DNA of 64,000 nt from Streptomyces marispadix (lineage in GTDB: Bacteria; Actinomycetota; Actinomycetes; Streptomycetales; Streptomycetaceae): positions 6,376,001 through 6,440,000 of the forward strand of contig NZ_JAKWJU010000002.1 in assembly GCF_022524345.1 (NCBI RefSeq). The letters are read 5' to 3'. The notes under the pieces were generated by a model. That model was not told where the DNA came from and made no database searches. It worked only from the letters and a program-made list of their open reading frames with translations. The position numbers and the translations under genes were made by a program. Each line of letters opens with the position of its first letter. Position 1 is the stretch's first letter. Positions 18,097 to 27,365 of this stretch are shown in pieces.

Positions 18097-19436
18097 GCAC
18101 ACCGATCTCTCCGCGTGCCTTGGAACTGCTCGAGGACATGCGCGACAACTTCGAGCAGGGCCTGGTCCCGCTCTCCGTCTACAACGACCCCGAGCTGAGC
18201 GAAGTCGAGCTCGACCGCGTGTTCAACCGCAACTGGGTGTTCCTCGCCCACGAGTCCGAGATCCCCGAGCCTGGCGACTACGTCCTGCGGACGATCGGTG
18301 AGGATCCGTGGATCGTCGTGCGTGACGAGAGCGGCACGATCCGGGTCCTGCTCGACAGCTGCCGCCACCGGGGCGCCCAAGTATGCCGAGCGGACAAGGG
18401 CAACGCGTCCCACTTCCGCTGCCCCTACCACGGATGGACATACAAGAACTCCGGCGACCTCGCCGGTGTGCCTCACCGCGTCGAGTCCTACCGAGAGCTC
18501 GATCTCAAGCAGTGGGGCCTCGTCAGGGCTCCTCATGTCGACACTCACCGCGGGCTGGTCTTCGCCTGCCTGGCCGCTGACGCTCCGGAGCTGAGCGACT
18601 ACCTCGGCGGCATCGCCTGGTACCTGGACGTACACCTGGCACTGACCGAGTTCGAGGTGCTGGGTGACCCTCACCGCTGGGTGGTGGGAGCCAACTGGAA
18701 GATCGGTGCGGAGAACTTCGCCGGCGACAGCTATCACACGGAGTCGGTCCATCGCTCGGTCGTCGAGGTGAGCCTGTTCCCCAGCATCCTCCTCAAACAC
18801 GGGGTCGCGGCACAGGGGAAGCGGCACATCAGCGGGCTGGGCGGCCACGCCGCGAACCTCAATCACGACGTGGGCGCCCCGGAGGAAGCACAGTTCTGGG
18901 GCTACCCCTCCGAAGTCACCGAGCAGTTCGACGCCGAGGGGATGGACCCCGACCAGTACGAGCTCGCCAAGTGGAGCAAGCTCAGCACCGGCACCGTCTT
19001 CCCCAACCTCTCCTACCTCTGCTCCGCCTTCGTGGACGCGCCCGGCAGGCCGGCGGGCACCGTGCTGATGCTGCGGCAGTGGCAACCGCGCGGCCCCGCG
19101 GCCATGGAGCTGTGGAGCTGGATCCTGGTTCCGAAGGGCGCGAGCGACGAGTACAAGGAACGCGTCGCACGGGTCGCCACGGCGTCGTTCAGTCCCTCCG
19201 GGAACTTCGAGGAGGACGACACGGCGATCTGGTCGACGATCGCCCGCACTGCCGGAAGCCGCTACGCGCGCAGCAGGAACCTGAAGCTGAACTACCAGAT
19301 GGGGATGCCGGGCATGGCGGAGATCGAGCGGGACGAGAACTGGCGTGGCCCCGGGGTGGCCCTGATGTCGGACCTGGAGGACGGCGGGCAGCGCACCGTA
19401 CAGCGGCGCTGGATCGAGGAGATGCTCCGCCCATGA
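18093..19436 (+). CDS. Ring-hydroxylating dioxygenase alpha subunit (PAH-like)
   Basis: A 447-residue Rieske non-haem iron oxygenase. Rieske cluster ligands: CRH near residue 91 and CPYH near residue 111. The mononuclear iron site is NFAGDSYHTESVH (Asp bridge plus two His), with the third carboxylate in the FEEDD stretch near residue 370. The GDSYHTESVH spelling is that of the naphthalene/PAH and biphenyl groups. With the beta subunit it adds both atoms of O2 to an aromatic ring to give a cis-dihydrodiol. It needs electrons from a reductase and a ferredoxin, which are encoded elsewhere in the island. Confidence 0.93.
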   Translation: MSTPISPRALELLEDMRDNFEQGLVPLSVYNDPELSEVELDRVFNRNWVFLAHESEIPEPGDYVLRTIGEDPWIVVRDESGTIRVLLDSCRHRGAQVCRADKGNASHFRCPYHGWTYKNSGDLAGVPHRVESYRELDLKQWGLVRAPHVDTHRGLVFACLAADAPELSDYLGGIAWYLDVHLALTEFEVLGDPHRWVVGANWKIGAENFAGDSYHTESVHRSVVEVSLFPSILLKHGVAAQGKRHISGLGGHAANLNHDVGAPEEAQFWGYPSEVTEQFDAEGMDPDQYELAKWSKLSTGTVFPNLSYLCSAFVDAPGRPAGTVLMLRQWQPRGPAAMELWSWILVPKGASDEYKERVARVATASFSPSGNFEEDDTAIWSTIARTAGSRYARSRNLKLNYQMGMPGMAEIERDENWRGPGVALMSDLEDGGQRTVQRRWIEEMLRP

Positions 19437-19484
19437 CCTGCGCAGACGCCGCCGTACGCTCGCCGAGGCAGGAAGGAGCGGGCT

Positions 19485-20000
19485 GTGAATGACGTGCCCC
19501 TCCAGTGGGAGGCCCGTCAGCACGCGATGGACTTCCTCCATCTCGAGGCTGACCTTCTCGACCGTCGTCGGCTCCCCGAGTGGCTGGAGCTGCTTCACGC
19601 GGACCTCGACTACCGAATCCCCGTGCGCACGACTCGTGAGCGTTCCGCGACGACGACATTCAGCGCTGCGGCCTTCCACATGATCGAGGACCGCTCCACG
19701 TGTCAGGCGAGGGTCGACAGATTCGCCTCCGAGTTCGCCTGGGCGGAAGACCCGCCGTCGCGTACGCGCCGGTTCGTCTCCAACGTCCAGGCCCTCTACG
19801 CCGACGACGCCCGCGACACCATCGACGTGCGGAGCAACCTGCTCGTCTTCCGCGCACGCGGCGAAGACGCGGCGATCCACCTGAGCGGCGAGCGACAGGA
19901 CGTGCTCAGCCGCGGCCCGCAGGGCTGGCAGCTTCGTAGCCGCACGGTCCTGCTCGACCACACGTCGCTGCCCACCTTGAACCTCGCGATCTTTCTCTGA
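19485..20000 (+). CDS. Ring-hydroxylating dioxygenase beta subunit
   Basis: A 171-residue small subunit with the cone fold of the family (LEADLLDRRRLPEWLELLHADLDYRIPV, split here as LLDRRRLPEWLELL and DLDYRIPV; ending LPTLNLAIFL). It has no cofactor and stabilises the alpha3beta3 hexamer. GTG start after GGAAGGAG, 48 nt from the alpha stop. Its stop overlaps the start of the next small gene (TGATG). Confidence 0.92.
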   Translation: MNDVPLQWEARQHAMDFLHLEADLLDRRRLPEWLELLHADLDYRIPVRTTRERSATTTFSAAAFHMIEDRSTCQARVDRFASEFAWAEDPPSRTRRFVSNVQALYADDARDTIDVRSNLLVFRARGEDAAIHLSGERQDVLSRGPQGWQLRSRTVLLDHTSLPTLNLAIFL

Positions 20001-20281
20001 TGAACCCGGACGAGAGCGAAGACGAGCGTCACGAGGGCGAGCGTCACGAGGGCGAGCAGGACATCGTCATCGCCAACGAGTTCGCCTACGTCGTCGTCCG
20101 AAAGGTCTCCACCCGGAACGGCGACCGTCTGGAGATCGTCTCGCCGCGTCTGCACTACTCGATCCGGCTCGACGCCCTGATCCTCGAAAGCCTGACCTGG
20201 CAGCGGCCGGATGCGCTTTCCACATTCCTGGAGGACCCCCACGGTCCCACCGAAGGCCACCACACCACCGAAGGAACCTGA
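20000..20281 (+). CDS. Small dioxygenase-associated protein of unknown function (copy A)
   Basis: A 93-residue protein of no family I can name. The acidic N-terminus holds a two-unit tandem repeat (ERHEG, from a 15-bp DNA repeat at about 20023-20052). Residues 31-72 align without gaps to the 60-residue protein at 31450-31632 that follows the other beta subunit: shared EFA, V, NG-RL-I, I-LD-L and ES-T positions, about 16 identities over 41. Two paralogues at the same place in two divergent dioxygenase operons indicate a dedicated accessory, perhaps for assembly or electron transfer. Coupled to the beta stop (TGATG). Confidence 0.75.
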   Translation: MNPDESEDERHEGERHEGEQDIVIANEFAYVVVRKVSTRNGDRLEIVSPRLHYSIRLDALILESLTWQRPDALSTFLEDPHGPTEGHHTTEGT

Positions 20282-20286
20282 TCGAC

Positions 20287-21057
20287 ATGAGCGAGACCAT
20301 TTCCCTGGACGGCTCCGTCGCCGTCGTCACCGGTGGTGCTGTCGGCATCGGCGCCGTGTACGTCGAAGGCATGGCGCGTGCCGGAGCGTCGGTGCTGGCG
20401 ACCGACATCGACGACGAGGCGGCGATAGCGCTCGCCGGCCGCCTGCGGGCCGACGGCCTCCGGGTCGAGAGCATGCGGATGGACGTGACCGACCCCGCGC
20501 AGATCGACAAGGCGTTCCGCTTCGCGGACAGGACGTTCGGCGGCGTCGACATCCTCGTGAACAACGCCGCTCTCTTCACGACCCTGCTGCCCATGCGCCC
20601 GTTCACCGAGATCGAGTCCGAGGAATGGGCGCACGTCATGAAGGTGAACGTGGAGGCCCCGTTCCTCTGTGCCAAGGCGGCCCTGCCGTATCTCCGGCGG
20701 TCCGGCCGCGGGCGCATCATCAACATCTCCTCCACGACGGCCCTGACGGGGGCACCGACCCTGCTGCACTACATCACCTCGAAGGGAGCGGTGATCGCCC
20801 TGACCCGCGCCCTCGCCCGCGAGGTCGGCGGCGACGCGATCACGGTGAACAACATCGCCCCCGGCCTCACTTCCAGCCCGACCGCGCTGTCCACCGTCGA
20901 CGCGGAGCGTTTCGACGCCGCCGCTGCCACCCGTGCGCTGAAGCGGCACCAGCAGCCTGAAGACCTGGTCGGAACCCTGTTGTTCCTCGCCTCGGAGGCA
21001 TCTTCGTTCGTCACGGGCCAGACCCACGTCGTGGACGGCGGCGCTTTCCTCCAGTAG
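20287..21057 (+). CDS. SDR dehydrogenase, probable cis-dihydrodiol dehydrogenase
   Basis: A 256-residue classical short-chain dehydrogenase: TGGAVGIG cofactor motif, NNAA, catalytic Ser in ISSTT, YITSK active-site Tyr/Lys and C-terminal VDGGAFLQ. Located five bases after the small protein gene in the dioxygenase operon, so the expected reaction is NAD-dependent rearomatisation of the cis-dihydrodiol to a catechol. The family alone does not define the substrate. Confidence 0.88.
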   Translation: MSETISLDGSVAVVTGGAVGIGAVYVEGMARAGASVLATDIDDEAAIALAGRLRADGLRVESMRMDVTDPAQIDKAFRFADRTFGGVDILVNNAALFTTLLPMRPFTEIESEEWAHVMKVNVEAPFLCAKAALPYLRRSGRGRIINISSTTALTGAPTLLHYITSKGAVIALTRALAREVGGDAITVNNIAPGLTSSPTALSTVDAERFDAAAATRALKRHQQPEDLVGTLLFLASEASSFVTGQTHVVDGGAFLQ

Positions 21058-21117
21058 CCGCCCCCCAACTCCTCACGTTCACCCCCACCTTCGTCTCGCA
21101 AGGAAGGTCATCGCCGC

Positions 21118-22593
21118 ATGCCCAGTTCAGCGACCCCGCATCCGGCTGTAGAAGTCGGCAGCTTCGCCGGTCACAGATCCCTCGGGGGCGAGCGCTACGC
21201 GATCCACGACCCCGGTCGTCCGGACGTCGTCGTCGGGTACGCCCTGGCCGCGTCGGCTGCCGAGGCCGACGAGGCGGTCTCCGCCGCCGTCCGCGTCGCC
21301 CCGCAATGGGCTGCGACGCCCCTGGACGAGCGCATCGAACTGCTTCGGTCGGCCACGCAGCAGCTCATCGAGGCCTCGCAGTCGAACGGATGGGACGAGG
21401 TGCTGACGTCGGAGCAGGGCAAGATCCGCACCGAGAGCACCGGTGAAGTCCTTCGCTCCACCCGCCTCTTCGAGATCTTCGCCGAGCAGGCGGATGCGGC
21501 GCTGCGTACCGAGGTGCTCGAAGACGAGCGCGGCCGACGCGAGATCGACTATCCGGCAGTCGGCCCCGTAGCAGCCATAACTCCCTGGAACTGGCCCGTC
21601 CTCCTGAGCTTCAACAAGATCCTCCCGGCGCTGCTCGCCGGGAATCCGGTCGTCCTCAAGCCGGCACCGAACACGCCCCTGACCGTCACGGCCATGGCTG
21701 CCGTGCTGGCCCGCGCCCTGCCCGACGGTGTGCTCGGCGTACTGGTGGGCGGAGGCGACGTCGGCGCTGCGCTCGTATCGCACGCCGATATCCGCAAGGT
21801 GGTCTTCACCGGAAGCATCGCCAACGGCCGGCGGGTCTACGCCGCTGCCGCCGACGGAATCCGCAGCGTCACCCTCGAACTGGGGGGAAACGACCCCGCA
21901 ATCGTGCTCGAGGACGCCGACCTCGATGAGGACCAAGTGTCCCGGATCGCGGCCTCCGCCTTCATCACCAGCGGCCAGCTGTGCTGGGCGATCAAGCGGA
22001 TCTACGTCCACGAGCGTCGAATAGACGAGTTCGTCGACGCATTCAAGGCGACGACGGCATCGATCCGCGTCGGCCACGGGGCGGACCCCGAGGCGACGCT
22101 GGGCCCGCTCAACAATGCCTCGCAGCTCGAACACGTCACCCGGGTCATGACGGAAGCCGTCGGCGGCGGCGCCCGGGCAACCGCGCTGGGATCGGTGCTT
22201 CCCAGCGGAGGCCCGGACACCGGAGGCCACTTCCTCCAGCCGCAGCTCGTGTCGGGGGCGGATGAGCGGTCGGAGTTGGTGCGCGCCGAGCAGTTCGGCC
22301 CCGTGGTGCCGGTGCTCGCATTCCGGACGACCGACGAGGTCGTGGCCCGTGCCAACGACACCAGCTACGGATTGTGTGCATCGGTGTGGTCGGCGGACCG
22401 CGACCACGGCTTCGACGTCGGTCGCCGCCTAGAGGCCGGGCAGGTCTTCGTGAACGCCCACGCGGGTCCCGCGTTCGACTACGCCGCCGGTATCGGCGGC
22501 GTCAAGCAGAGCGGTGTGGGCCGCGCCTTCGGCACCGCGGGCCTGCGCTCCTACACCGAGCCGCGCGTGCTCTCGGACCGGATCCTCCGGTGA
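21118..22593 (+). CDS. Aldehyde dehydrogenase (second copy)
   Basis: A 491-residue aldehyde dehydrogenase distinct from the one at 16534. FTGSIANG cofactor site, Glu in LELGGND and catalytic Cys in SGQLCWAIKR. Residues PWNWP and KPAPNTPL are typical of the family. Two different aldehyde dehydrogenases in one operon suggest two aldehyde steps (for instance aromatic aldehyde and a ring-cleavage semialdehyde). ATG at 21118 follows AAGGAAGG. Confidence 0.9.
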   Translation: MPSSATPHPAVEVGSFAGHRSLGGERYAIHDPGRPDVVVGYALAASAAEADEAVSAAVRVAPQWAATPLDERIELLRSATQQLIEASQSNGWDEVLTSEQGKIRTESTGEVLRSTRLFEIFAEQADAALRTEVLEDERGRREIDYPAVGPVAAITPWNWPVLLSFNKILPALLAGNPVVLKPAPNTPLTVTAMAAVLARALPDGVLGVLVGGGDVGAALVSHADIRKVVFTGSIANGRRVYAAAADGIRSVTLELGGNDPAIVLEDADLDEDQVSRIAASAFITSGQLCWAIKRIYVHERRIDEFVDAFKATTASIRVGHGADPEATLGPLNNASQLEHVTRVMTEAVGGGARATALGSVLPSGGPDTGGHFLQPQLVSGADERSELVRAEQFGPVVPVLAFRTTDEVVARANDTSYGLCASVWSADRDHGFDVGRRLEAGQVFVNAHAGPAFDYAAGIGGVKQSGVGRAFGTAGLRSYTEPRVLSDRILR

Positions 22594-22624
22594 GCGCCGT
22601 GGCCGCGGGCGAGGAGAACGCCCC

Positions 22625-25363
22625 ATGACGCAGGCACTGCTCGGCGGACTGGCGACCGGCTCCGTCTACGCCCTGCTGGGACTCGGGATCGTCCTGGTCT
22701 TCTCCGTCTCCCGGAACGTGAACCTCGCTCAGGGCGAGTTCTACGTGTACGGCGCGCTCATCGCGAGCACCCTGGTCGGGCTCGGGCTGCCGATCCTGGT
22801 CGCCGCCGTGATCGCCGTTGTGGCCGTCGCCGTGATCGCCGCGGTCCTCCAAGTCGTGGTGGTCGCGCGGATGGAGTCCGCGCCGCACGCGACCCAACTG
22901 CTCGGCAGCATCGGCATCGCGCTGATGATGGCCGGCGTCGCACGCATGCTCTGGGACACCGACGAGCGAAGCCTGCCCGGCCTCTTCGACCGCGACGAGC
23001 CCTTCGACATATGGGGCCTGTCGATCACCCCGCAGACGATCGTTCTCTTCACGGCGCTCGCGGTGACCTGCGCGCTCCTGTGGTTCCTGCTGACCAGGAC
23101 GATGCTCGGTGCGCAGATGAGCGCCGTGGCCGCCCTGTCTTCGCGGGCCGGTCTGCTCGGCATCCGTACGAACTCGGTGGCGAGGCTGACCTACGCGGTC
23201 GCCGGGGGAGTGGGTGCGCTCGCCGGCATCGTCGTCACGCCGCTGGTGTTCGTCTCCTACCACGCCGGGCTCGGACTGACCATCTCCGGCTTCATCGCCG
23301 CCGCGTTCGGCGGACTGCGCTCGGTCCGCGGCGCTGTCGCCGGCGGGCTGCTGCTCGGAGTGCTGGAGGCCACGGCGGTGCACGTCGGGCAGTCCACGAT
23401 GAAGACGCCGCTCGCACTTGCGCTACTGATCGTCGTGCTCCTCGTCAGGTCGGAGTCGGAGGCTTCAGGGCGCCGCTGGCGGACGTTGAGGCTGTGGAGG
23501 GCTCGTCGTACTGCCGTTCCGCGTCTGCACGCCGTCGCCGGTCGGGCACGTCCACTGGCGTCCGCCGGGCGCAGAGGCCGGTTCGCGGCGCTGGCCGTCA
23601 TCGCGGCCTTCGGTCTCGCCGGACCCCATCTGCTCGCTCCTTACTGGCTCTCCGTCTGGACGTTCGTCGGTGTGCTCGTCGTGGTGGGGGTGGGACTCGA
23701 CCTGCTCCTGGGTTACACGGGGCAACTCTCCCTAGGCCAGACGACCTTCATGGGGGCTTCGGCGTACCTGGTCGCCCTGGCCGCGAAGTGGTGGGACGCG
23801 AGCCCCTTGCTCGCCGTGGCTGTCGCGATGGCGGGCAGCGTGGCCATGGCGGGGCTGGTCGGCGCCGTCGTACTGCGGCTTCGTGGTTACTTCTTCACGC
23901 TGGCGACGCTCGCCGTGGCCATGGGCCTGGAAGCCTTGGCCGACGGCTTGCCGGAACAGCTGGGCGGCCCGTCCGGCCTGCCGGTCCTGACGACGCTGGG
24001 CATCGGCCCCTTCGCTCTCGACACTCCGGAGAAGCTGTTCGCCGCGACGTGGCTCACGGCCGCTCTCGGCATGGCGATCGCGGCCAGGCTGGTGCGAAGC
24101 CGCTTCGGCTACGCGATGCGGACCGTCGGCCACGACGAGGCGCTCGCAGCGGCTGTCGGCGCCTCCCCGTTCTCGATCAAGCTACGGGTGTTCTGCCTGT
24201 CAGCCGCCTACGCCGCAGCGGCCGGGGTCTTGACCGCGCACTCCTACCTCTCCGTCTCGCCCTCGGTGCTCGGCTTCCTCGGCGGGATCGACGCGATCCT
24301 CGGACTGCTGCTCGGGGGTCTGGGGACGGTGTTCGGCGCGGCCCTCGGCATCCCCTTGGTGCGGCTGCTGCCCGAGGCCGGTGAGAGCGTCGCGTCGTAT
24401 CAGCTCGTCATCCAGGGTTTCGCGATCGTCGCGATCGTTCTGCTCATGCCCCGAGGACTGATGGGCGGTCTGCGATCCGTCCTCCAGTCCTTGCGGCGAC
24501 GCGGCGACGCCGACGCCACGCCACAGTCCCCTGAGGCCGCAGCCCCTGGCCACCTATCCGTAAGTGCCGCAGCCGCCCCGGCGGAGGTGCCCGCGCGAGA
24601 TCCGCGGACCGAGCCCCGACTGAGGCTCACGGCCAGTGGTGTCGAGGTGAGGTTCGGAGGAATCGTGGCCCTCTCGGGGGTCGACCTCGAAGTCGCCCCA
24701 GGCTTGATCACCGGACTGATCGGGCCGAACGGCGCGGGCAAGAGCACCTTGCTCGCCGTCCTGGCCGGCAGCCGCCGGCCGACCTCCGGCACCGTACGGC
24801 TCGGCGAACGTGACCTCACGGGCATCGGCGCCGGCACCTGCGCGCGGCTCGGCATCGCCCGGGCGTTCCAGCTCCCCAGAATCCCGCCCCATATGACGGT
24901 GCTGGAGGTGGCGATGCTGGGCACGTTCCGCCGCGGTCGCGGCGGCATCCTGCGGTCATGGTGGCGAGGGCAGCGTGAGCTCGCCGCGATGGAAGCGACG
25001 GCCTGCGAACAGCTCCGCCGGGTCGGGATCGCCCACCTGGCCCGGGCCGAGGCGAGCACGCTGTCGACCAGCGACCAGAAGCTGCTCGAGGTTGCGCGCG
25101 CCCTGGCGTCGGCACCCGAGGTGCTCTTGCTGGACGAACCGGCCGGCGGCCTGTTCGAGGACGACCTCCCGCGCCTGGCACAGCTCCTGAGGGGGCTGGC
25201 CGAGGAGGGTCTGGCAGTCGTGCTCGTCGAGCACGACATGAGCCTTGTCATGGAGGTGTCCGACCGCATCGTCGTCCTCAACGAGGGATGCGTCATCGCG
25301 GACGGCCCGGCGGACGTCGTCCGCCTCTCACCGGAGGTGATCGATGCCTACCTCGGAGTCTGA
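22625..25363 (+). CDS. Branched-chain-type ABC importer, LivH-LivM-LivG triple fusion
   Basis: One 912-residue chain joins three transporter subunits that are normally separate: LivH-like permease (about residues 1-280), Arg-rich linker, LivM-like permease (about 319-620), Ala/Pro-rich linker, and LivG-like ATPase (about 665-912). Walker A GPNGAGKST is near residue 700 and Walker B VLLLDEP near 832, with H-loop VLVEHDMS. The signature region reads TLSTSDQKLLEVARAL, not the usual LAYGQQ/LSGGQ, so the ABC signature is degenerate. No stop or frameshift separates the parts. With LivF and the lipoprotein it should import an aromatic or other organic acid. Confidence 0.9.
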   Translation: MTQALLGGLATGSVYALLGLGIVLVFSVSRNVNLAQGEFYVYGALIASTLVGLGLPILVAAVIAVVAVAVIAAVLQVVVVARMESAPHATQLLGSIGIALMMAGVARMLWDTDERSLPGLFDRDEPFDIWGLSITPQTIVLFTALAVTCALLWFLLTRTMLGAQMSAVAALSSRAGLLGIRTNSVARLTYAVAGGVGALAGIVVTPLVFVSYHAGLGLTISGFIAAAFGGLRSVRGAVAGGLLLGVLEATAVHVGQSTMKTPLALALLIVVLLVRSESEASGRRWRTLRLWRARRTAVPRLHAVAGRARPLASAGRRGRFAALAVIAAFGLAGPHLLAPYWLSVWTFVGVLVVVGVGLDLLLGYTGQLSLGQTTFMGASAYLVALAAKWWDASPLLAVAVAMAGSVAMAGLVGAVVLRLRGYFFTLATLAVAMGLEALADGLPEQLGGPSGLPVLTTLGIGPFALDTPEKLFAATWLTAALGMAIAARLVRSRFGYAMRTVGHDEALAAAVGASPFSIKLRVFCLSAAYAAAAGVLTAHSYLSVSPSVLGFLGGIDAILGLLLGGLGTVFGAALGIPLVRLLPEAGESVASYQLVIQGFAIVAIVLLMPRGLMGGLRSVLQSLRRRGDADATPQSPEAAAPGHLSVSAAAAPAEVPARDPRTEPRLRLTASGVEVRFGGIVALSGVDLEVAPGLITGLIGPNGAGKSTLLAVLAGSRRPTSGTVRLGERDLTGIGAGTCARLGIARAFQLPRIPPHMTVLEVAMLGTFRRGRGGILRSWWRGQRELAAMEATACEQLRRVGIAHLARAEASTLSTSDQKLLEVARALASAPEVLLLDEPAGGLFEDDLPRLAQLLRGLAEEGLAVVLVEHDMSLVMEVSDRIVVLNEGCVIADGPADVVRLSPEVIDAYLGV

Positions 25364-26099
25364 ACTCGCCCTCGAACTCGTCGACGTGACCGCCGGCTAC
25401 GGCCGACTGCGTGTCGTGCACGGAGTGGACCTCCAGATTCGCCGTGGTGAATGCGTTGCCCTGCTGGGCGCCAACGGCGTGGGCAAGACCACGCTGCTGC
25501 GCGCGGTCGTGGGCATGGCGACCCTGAGCAGCGGCACGGTACGCCTCCACGGCCGGGACGTCAGCCGATGGCCGACGCACGAGATCGCTCGCGCAGGCGT
25601 GGCCGTCGTCCCCGAAGGCCGAGCGCTGATCCCGGAGCTCTCGGTCAGGGACAACCTCCTGCTGGGCACCACGGTTTGGAACAGACGCTTCCGCTCGCAG
25701 GCGGTGGACGACGCGCTGGAGCAGATCTACCGAGAGTTCCCGATCCTCAAGGAGCGTCGCCTCCAGACCGCCGGCCGGATGTCCGGCGGCCAGCAGCAGA
25801 TGCTCGCCATCGGGCGCGCCCTGATCGCTCGCCCTGACGTGCTGATCCTGGACGAGCCGTCACTCGGTCTCGCGCCGCGAGTGGTGTCCGAGGTCTTCGA
25901 CCGGCTGCACGCGGTCAGCGCTACCGGTGTGACCGTGCTCGTCGCCGAGCAGAACGCGCGCGCGGCCATGCGCGTGGCCGGCCGCTCCTTCGTCCTCACT
26001 GGGGGCCGGATCGCCCCAGGCCCCGAACCCGGCACCGACCTGTCCGACGACTTGTCGGCCGTCTACCTCGGTTACGACCGAGACCGTCCTCCGGGCTGA
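25344..26099 (+). CDS. LivF-type ABC ATPase
   Basis: A 251-residue ATPase with intact Walker A GANGVGKTT, signature RMSGGQQQML and Walker B LILDEPSLGL. Its ATG lies 20 bases inside the end of the fusion gene. LivF-type subunits pair with LivG-type ones; here this copy has the canonical signature that the fused domain lacks, so the importer may have one canonical and one degenerate ATP site. Confidence 0.93.
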   Translation: MPTSESELALELVDVTAGYGRLRVVHGVDLQIRRGECVALLGANGVGKTTLLRAVVGMATLSSGTVRLHGRDVSRWPTHEIARAGVAVVPEGRALIPELSVRDNLLLGTTVWNRRFRSQAVDDALEQIYREFPILKERRLQTAGRMSGGQQQMLAIGRALIARPDVLILDEPSLGLAPRVVSEVFDRLHAVSATGVTVLVAEQNARAAMRVAGRSFVLTGGRIAPGPEPGTDLSDDLSAVYLGYDRDRPPG

Positions 26100-26114
26100 C
26101 AGAAGGGAAGAACC

Positions 26115-27266
26115 GTGAAGAGAACACACGTCAGACATGCCGCGGCGGGGGTGACCTGCCTGATCCTCGTGGCTGGAGCGTCTGCCTGCGCGGACGACAA
26201 ACGAAGTGGCGGCGACGGCCCACGCGTCGGCGTCATACTCTCCCGCTCAGGGCCGGCTGCCGCCCTGGGCGAAGACATCGAGGCCGCCCTGGACGCCTTC
26301 AAGGAGATCGATCCGACGACTGCGGACCTCGACATCGAGTACGTCACCTGCGATGACAAGTCGACACCCGAAGGGGCGTCGGCCTGCGCCAGGAAGTTCG
26401 CCCAAGAGGACCCGGTCGACATGATCTTCGGCCCCGTCATCGGCGCGATCCACGCCAAGGCGGCACCCATCCTGCGGACGGGTCCGCCCTCGATCACGCC
26501 GTCGCCGTACGTGGTGCCGTCTCCCGACAGCCCCATCTTCTCGGTCTACGGCAGCGCCGCCGACATGAACCACACGATCGTGCAGCACGCGGCCGACCGT
26601 GACTACGAGCGGATGGCGTTGCTCGCCACGACGGACCAGACCGGCACCATCGCCGTCGAGAACATCGAGAAGTCGGCTGAGAAGCTCGGGGTGAAGGTAG
26701 CCGTCGAACGGTTCGCCGCCGAGGACGTCGATGCGACAGCACAGCTCAACAGACTCCTCGACACCGACCCGGACTACGTGTACGTCGCGGCGTCGGGAGC
26801 TGCCGCGGGTGTGGCGTTGAAAGGGCTGAAGCAGCTCGACGCCGATCTCCCCACAGCACTCGCCGGTTCCAACACCTCGGCGGACTTCTTCGCCGCGGCC
26901 TCGAAGGCCCTTCCCTCGGAGACGCTGTTCGCCGTGACGCCGTCGTGGCTGCCGGACGACCTCGACGACGCCGAACGTGCCGACCAGGTTCGCGAGTTCC
27001 AGCGGGCGTTCGAGAAGGCGGCGGACGCACCGCCGAGCTTCGTAGTACAGAGCGTCTACGACTCGTTCCAGGTGATCGCTCAGGCGCTGGACAAGGCCGG
27101 GACCGAACGCGACGACATCGTCGGCTACATGGAAGGCCTTGACGAGTCCCAGGGCCTGAACTGGACGATCTCGTTCTCCGAGAGCCGGCACAACGTCTCG
27201 ACGCTCGGCAACTGGACGATGGCCCGCTATGACCCGGCTGCAAAGCAGTGGAGTCTCGCCGACTGA
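26115..27266 (+). CDS. Periplasmic-type binding lipoprotein of the Liv-like importer
   Basis: A 383-residue type I substrate-binding protein. The signal peptide ends in AGASAC, a plausible though not classical lipobox, so it should be anchored outside the membrane. Two-lobed fold with VGVILSRSGPAAALG at the N-terminus as in Leu/Ile/Val and aromatic-acid binding proteins. GTG start after GAAGGGAAG. Last gene of the operon, followed by a strong terminator. Ligand inferred, from context only, to be an aromatic acid. Confidence 0.9.
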   Translation: MKRTHVRHAAAGVTCLILVAGASACADDKRSGGDGPRVGVILSRSGPAAALGEDIEAALDAFKEIDPTTADLDIEYVTCDDKSTPEGASACARKFAQEDPVDMIFGPVIGAIHAKAAPILRTGPPSITPSPYVVPSPDSPIFSVYGSAADMNHTIVQHAADRDYERMALLATTDQTGTIAVENIEKSAEKLGVKVAVERFAAEDVDATAQLNRLLDTDPDYVYVAASGAAAGVALKGLKQLDADLPTALAGSNTSADFFAAASKALPSETLFAVTPSWLPDDLDDAERADQVREFQRAFEKAADAPPSFVVQSVYDSFQVIAQALDKAGTERDDIVGYMEGLDESQGLNWTISFSESRHNVSTLGNWTMARYDPAAKQWSLAD

Positions 27267-27279
27267 ACCAAGGAGCGCC

Positions 27280-27311
27280 CTGTCCGGCCGGCCGTCGAGC
27301 CGGCCGGACAG
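27280..27311. terminator. Terminator of the nine-gene operon
   Basis: Perfect 13-bp stem (CTGTCCGGCCGGC and complement) with a 6-nt loop, between the convergent binding-protein and hydratase-aldolase genes. Confidence 0.85.
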
Positions 27312-27365
27312 CGCGTGAGAGACCCGGCCACTGGTCCTGTCCGCCCCGGACTTCGTGTCAGACGC

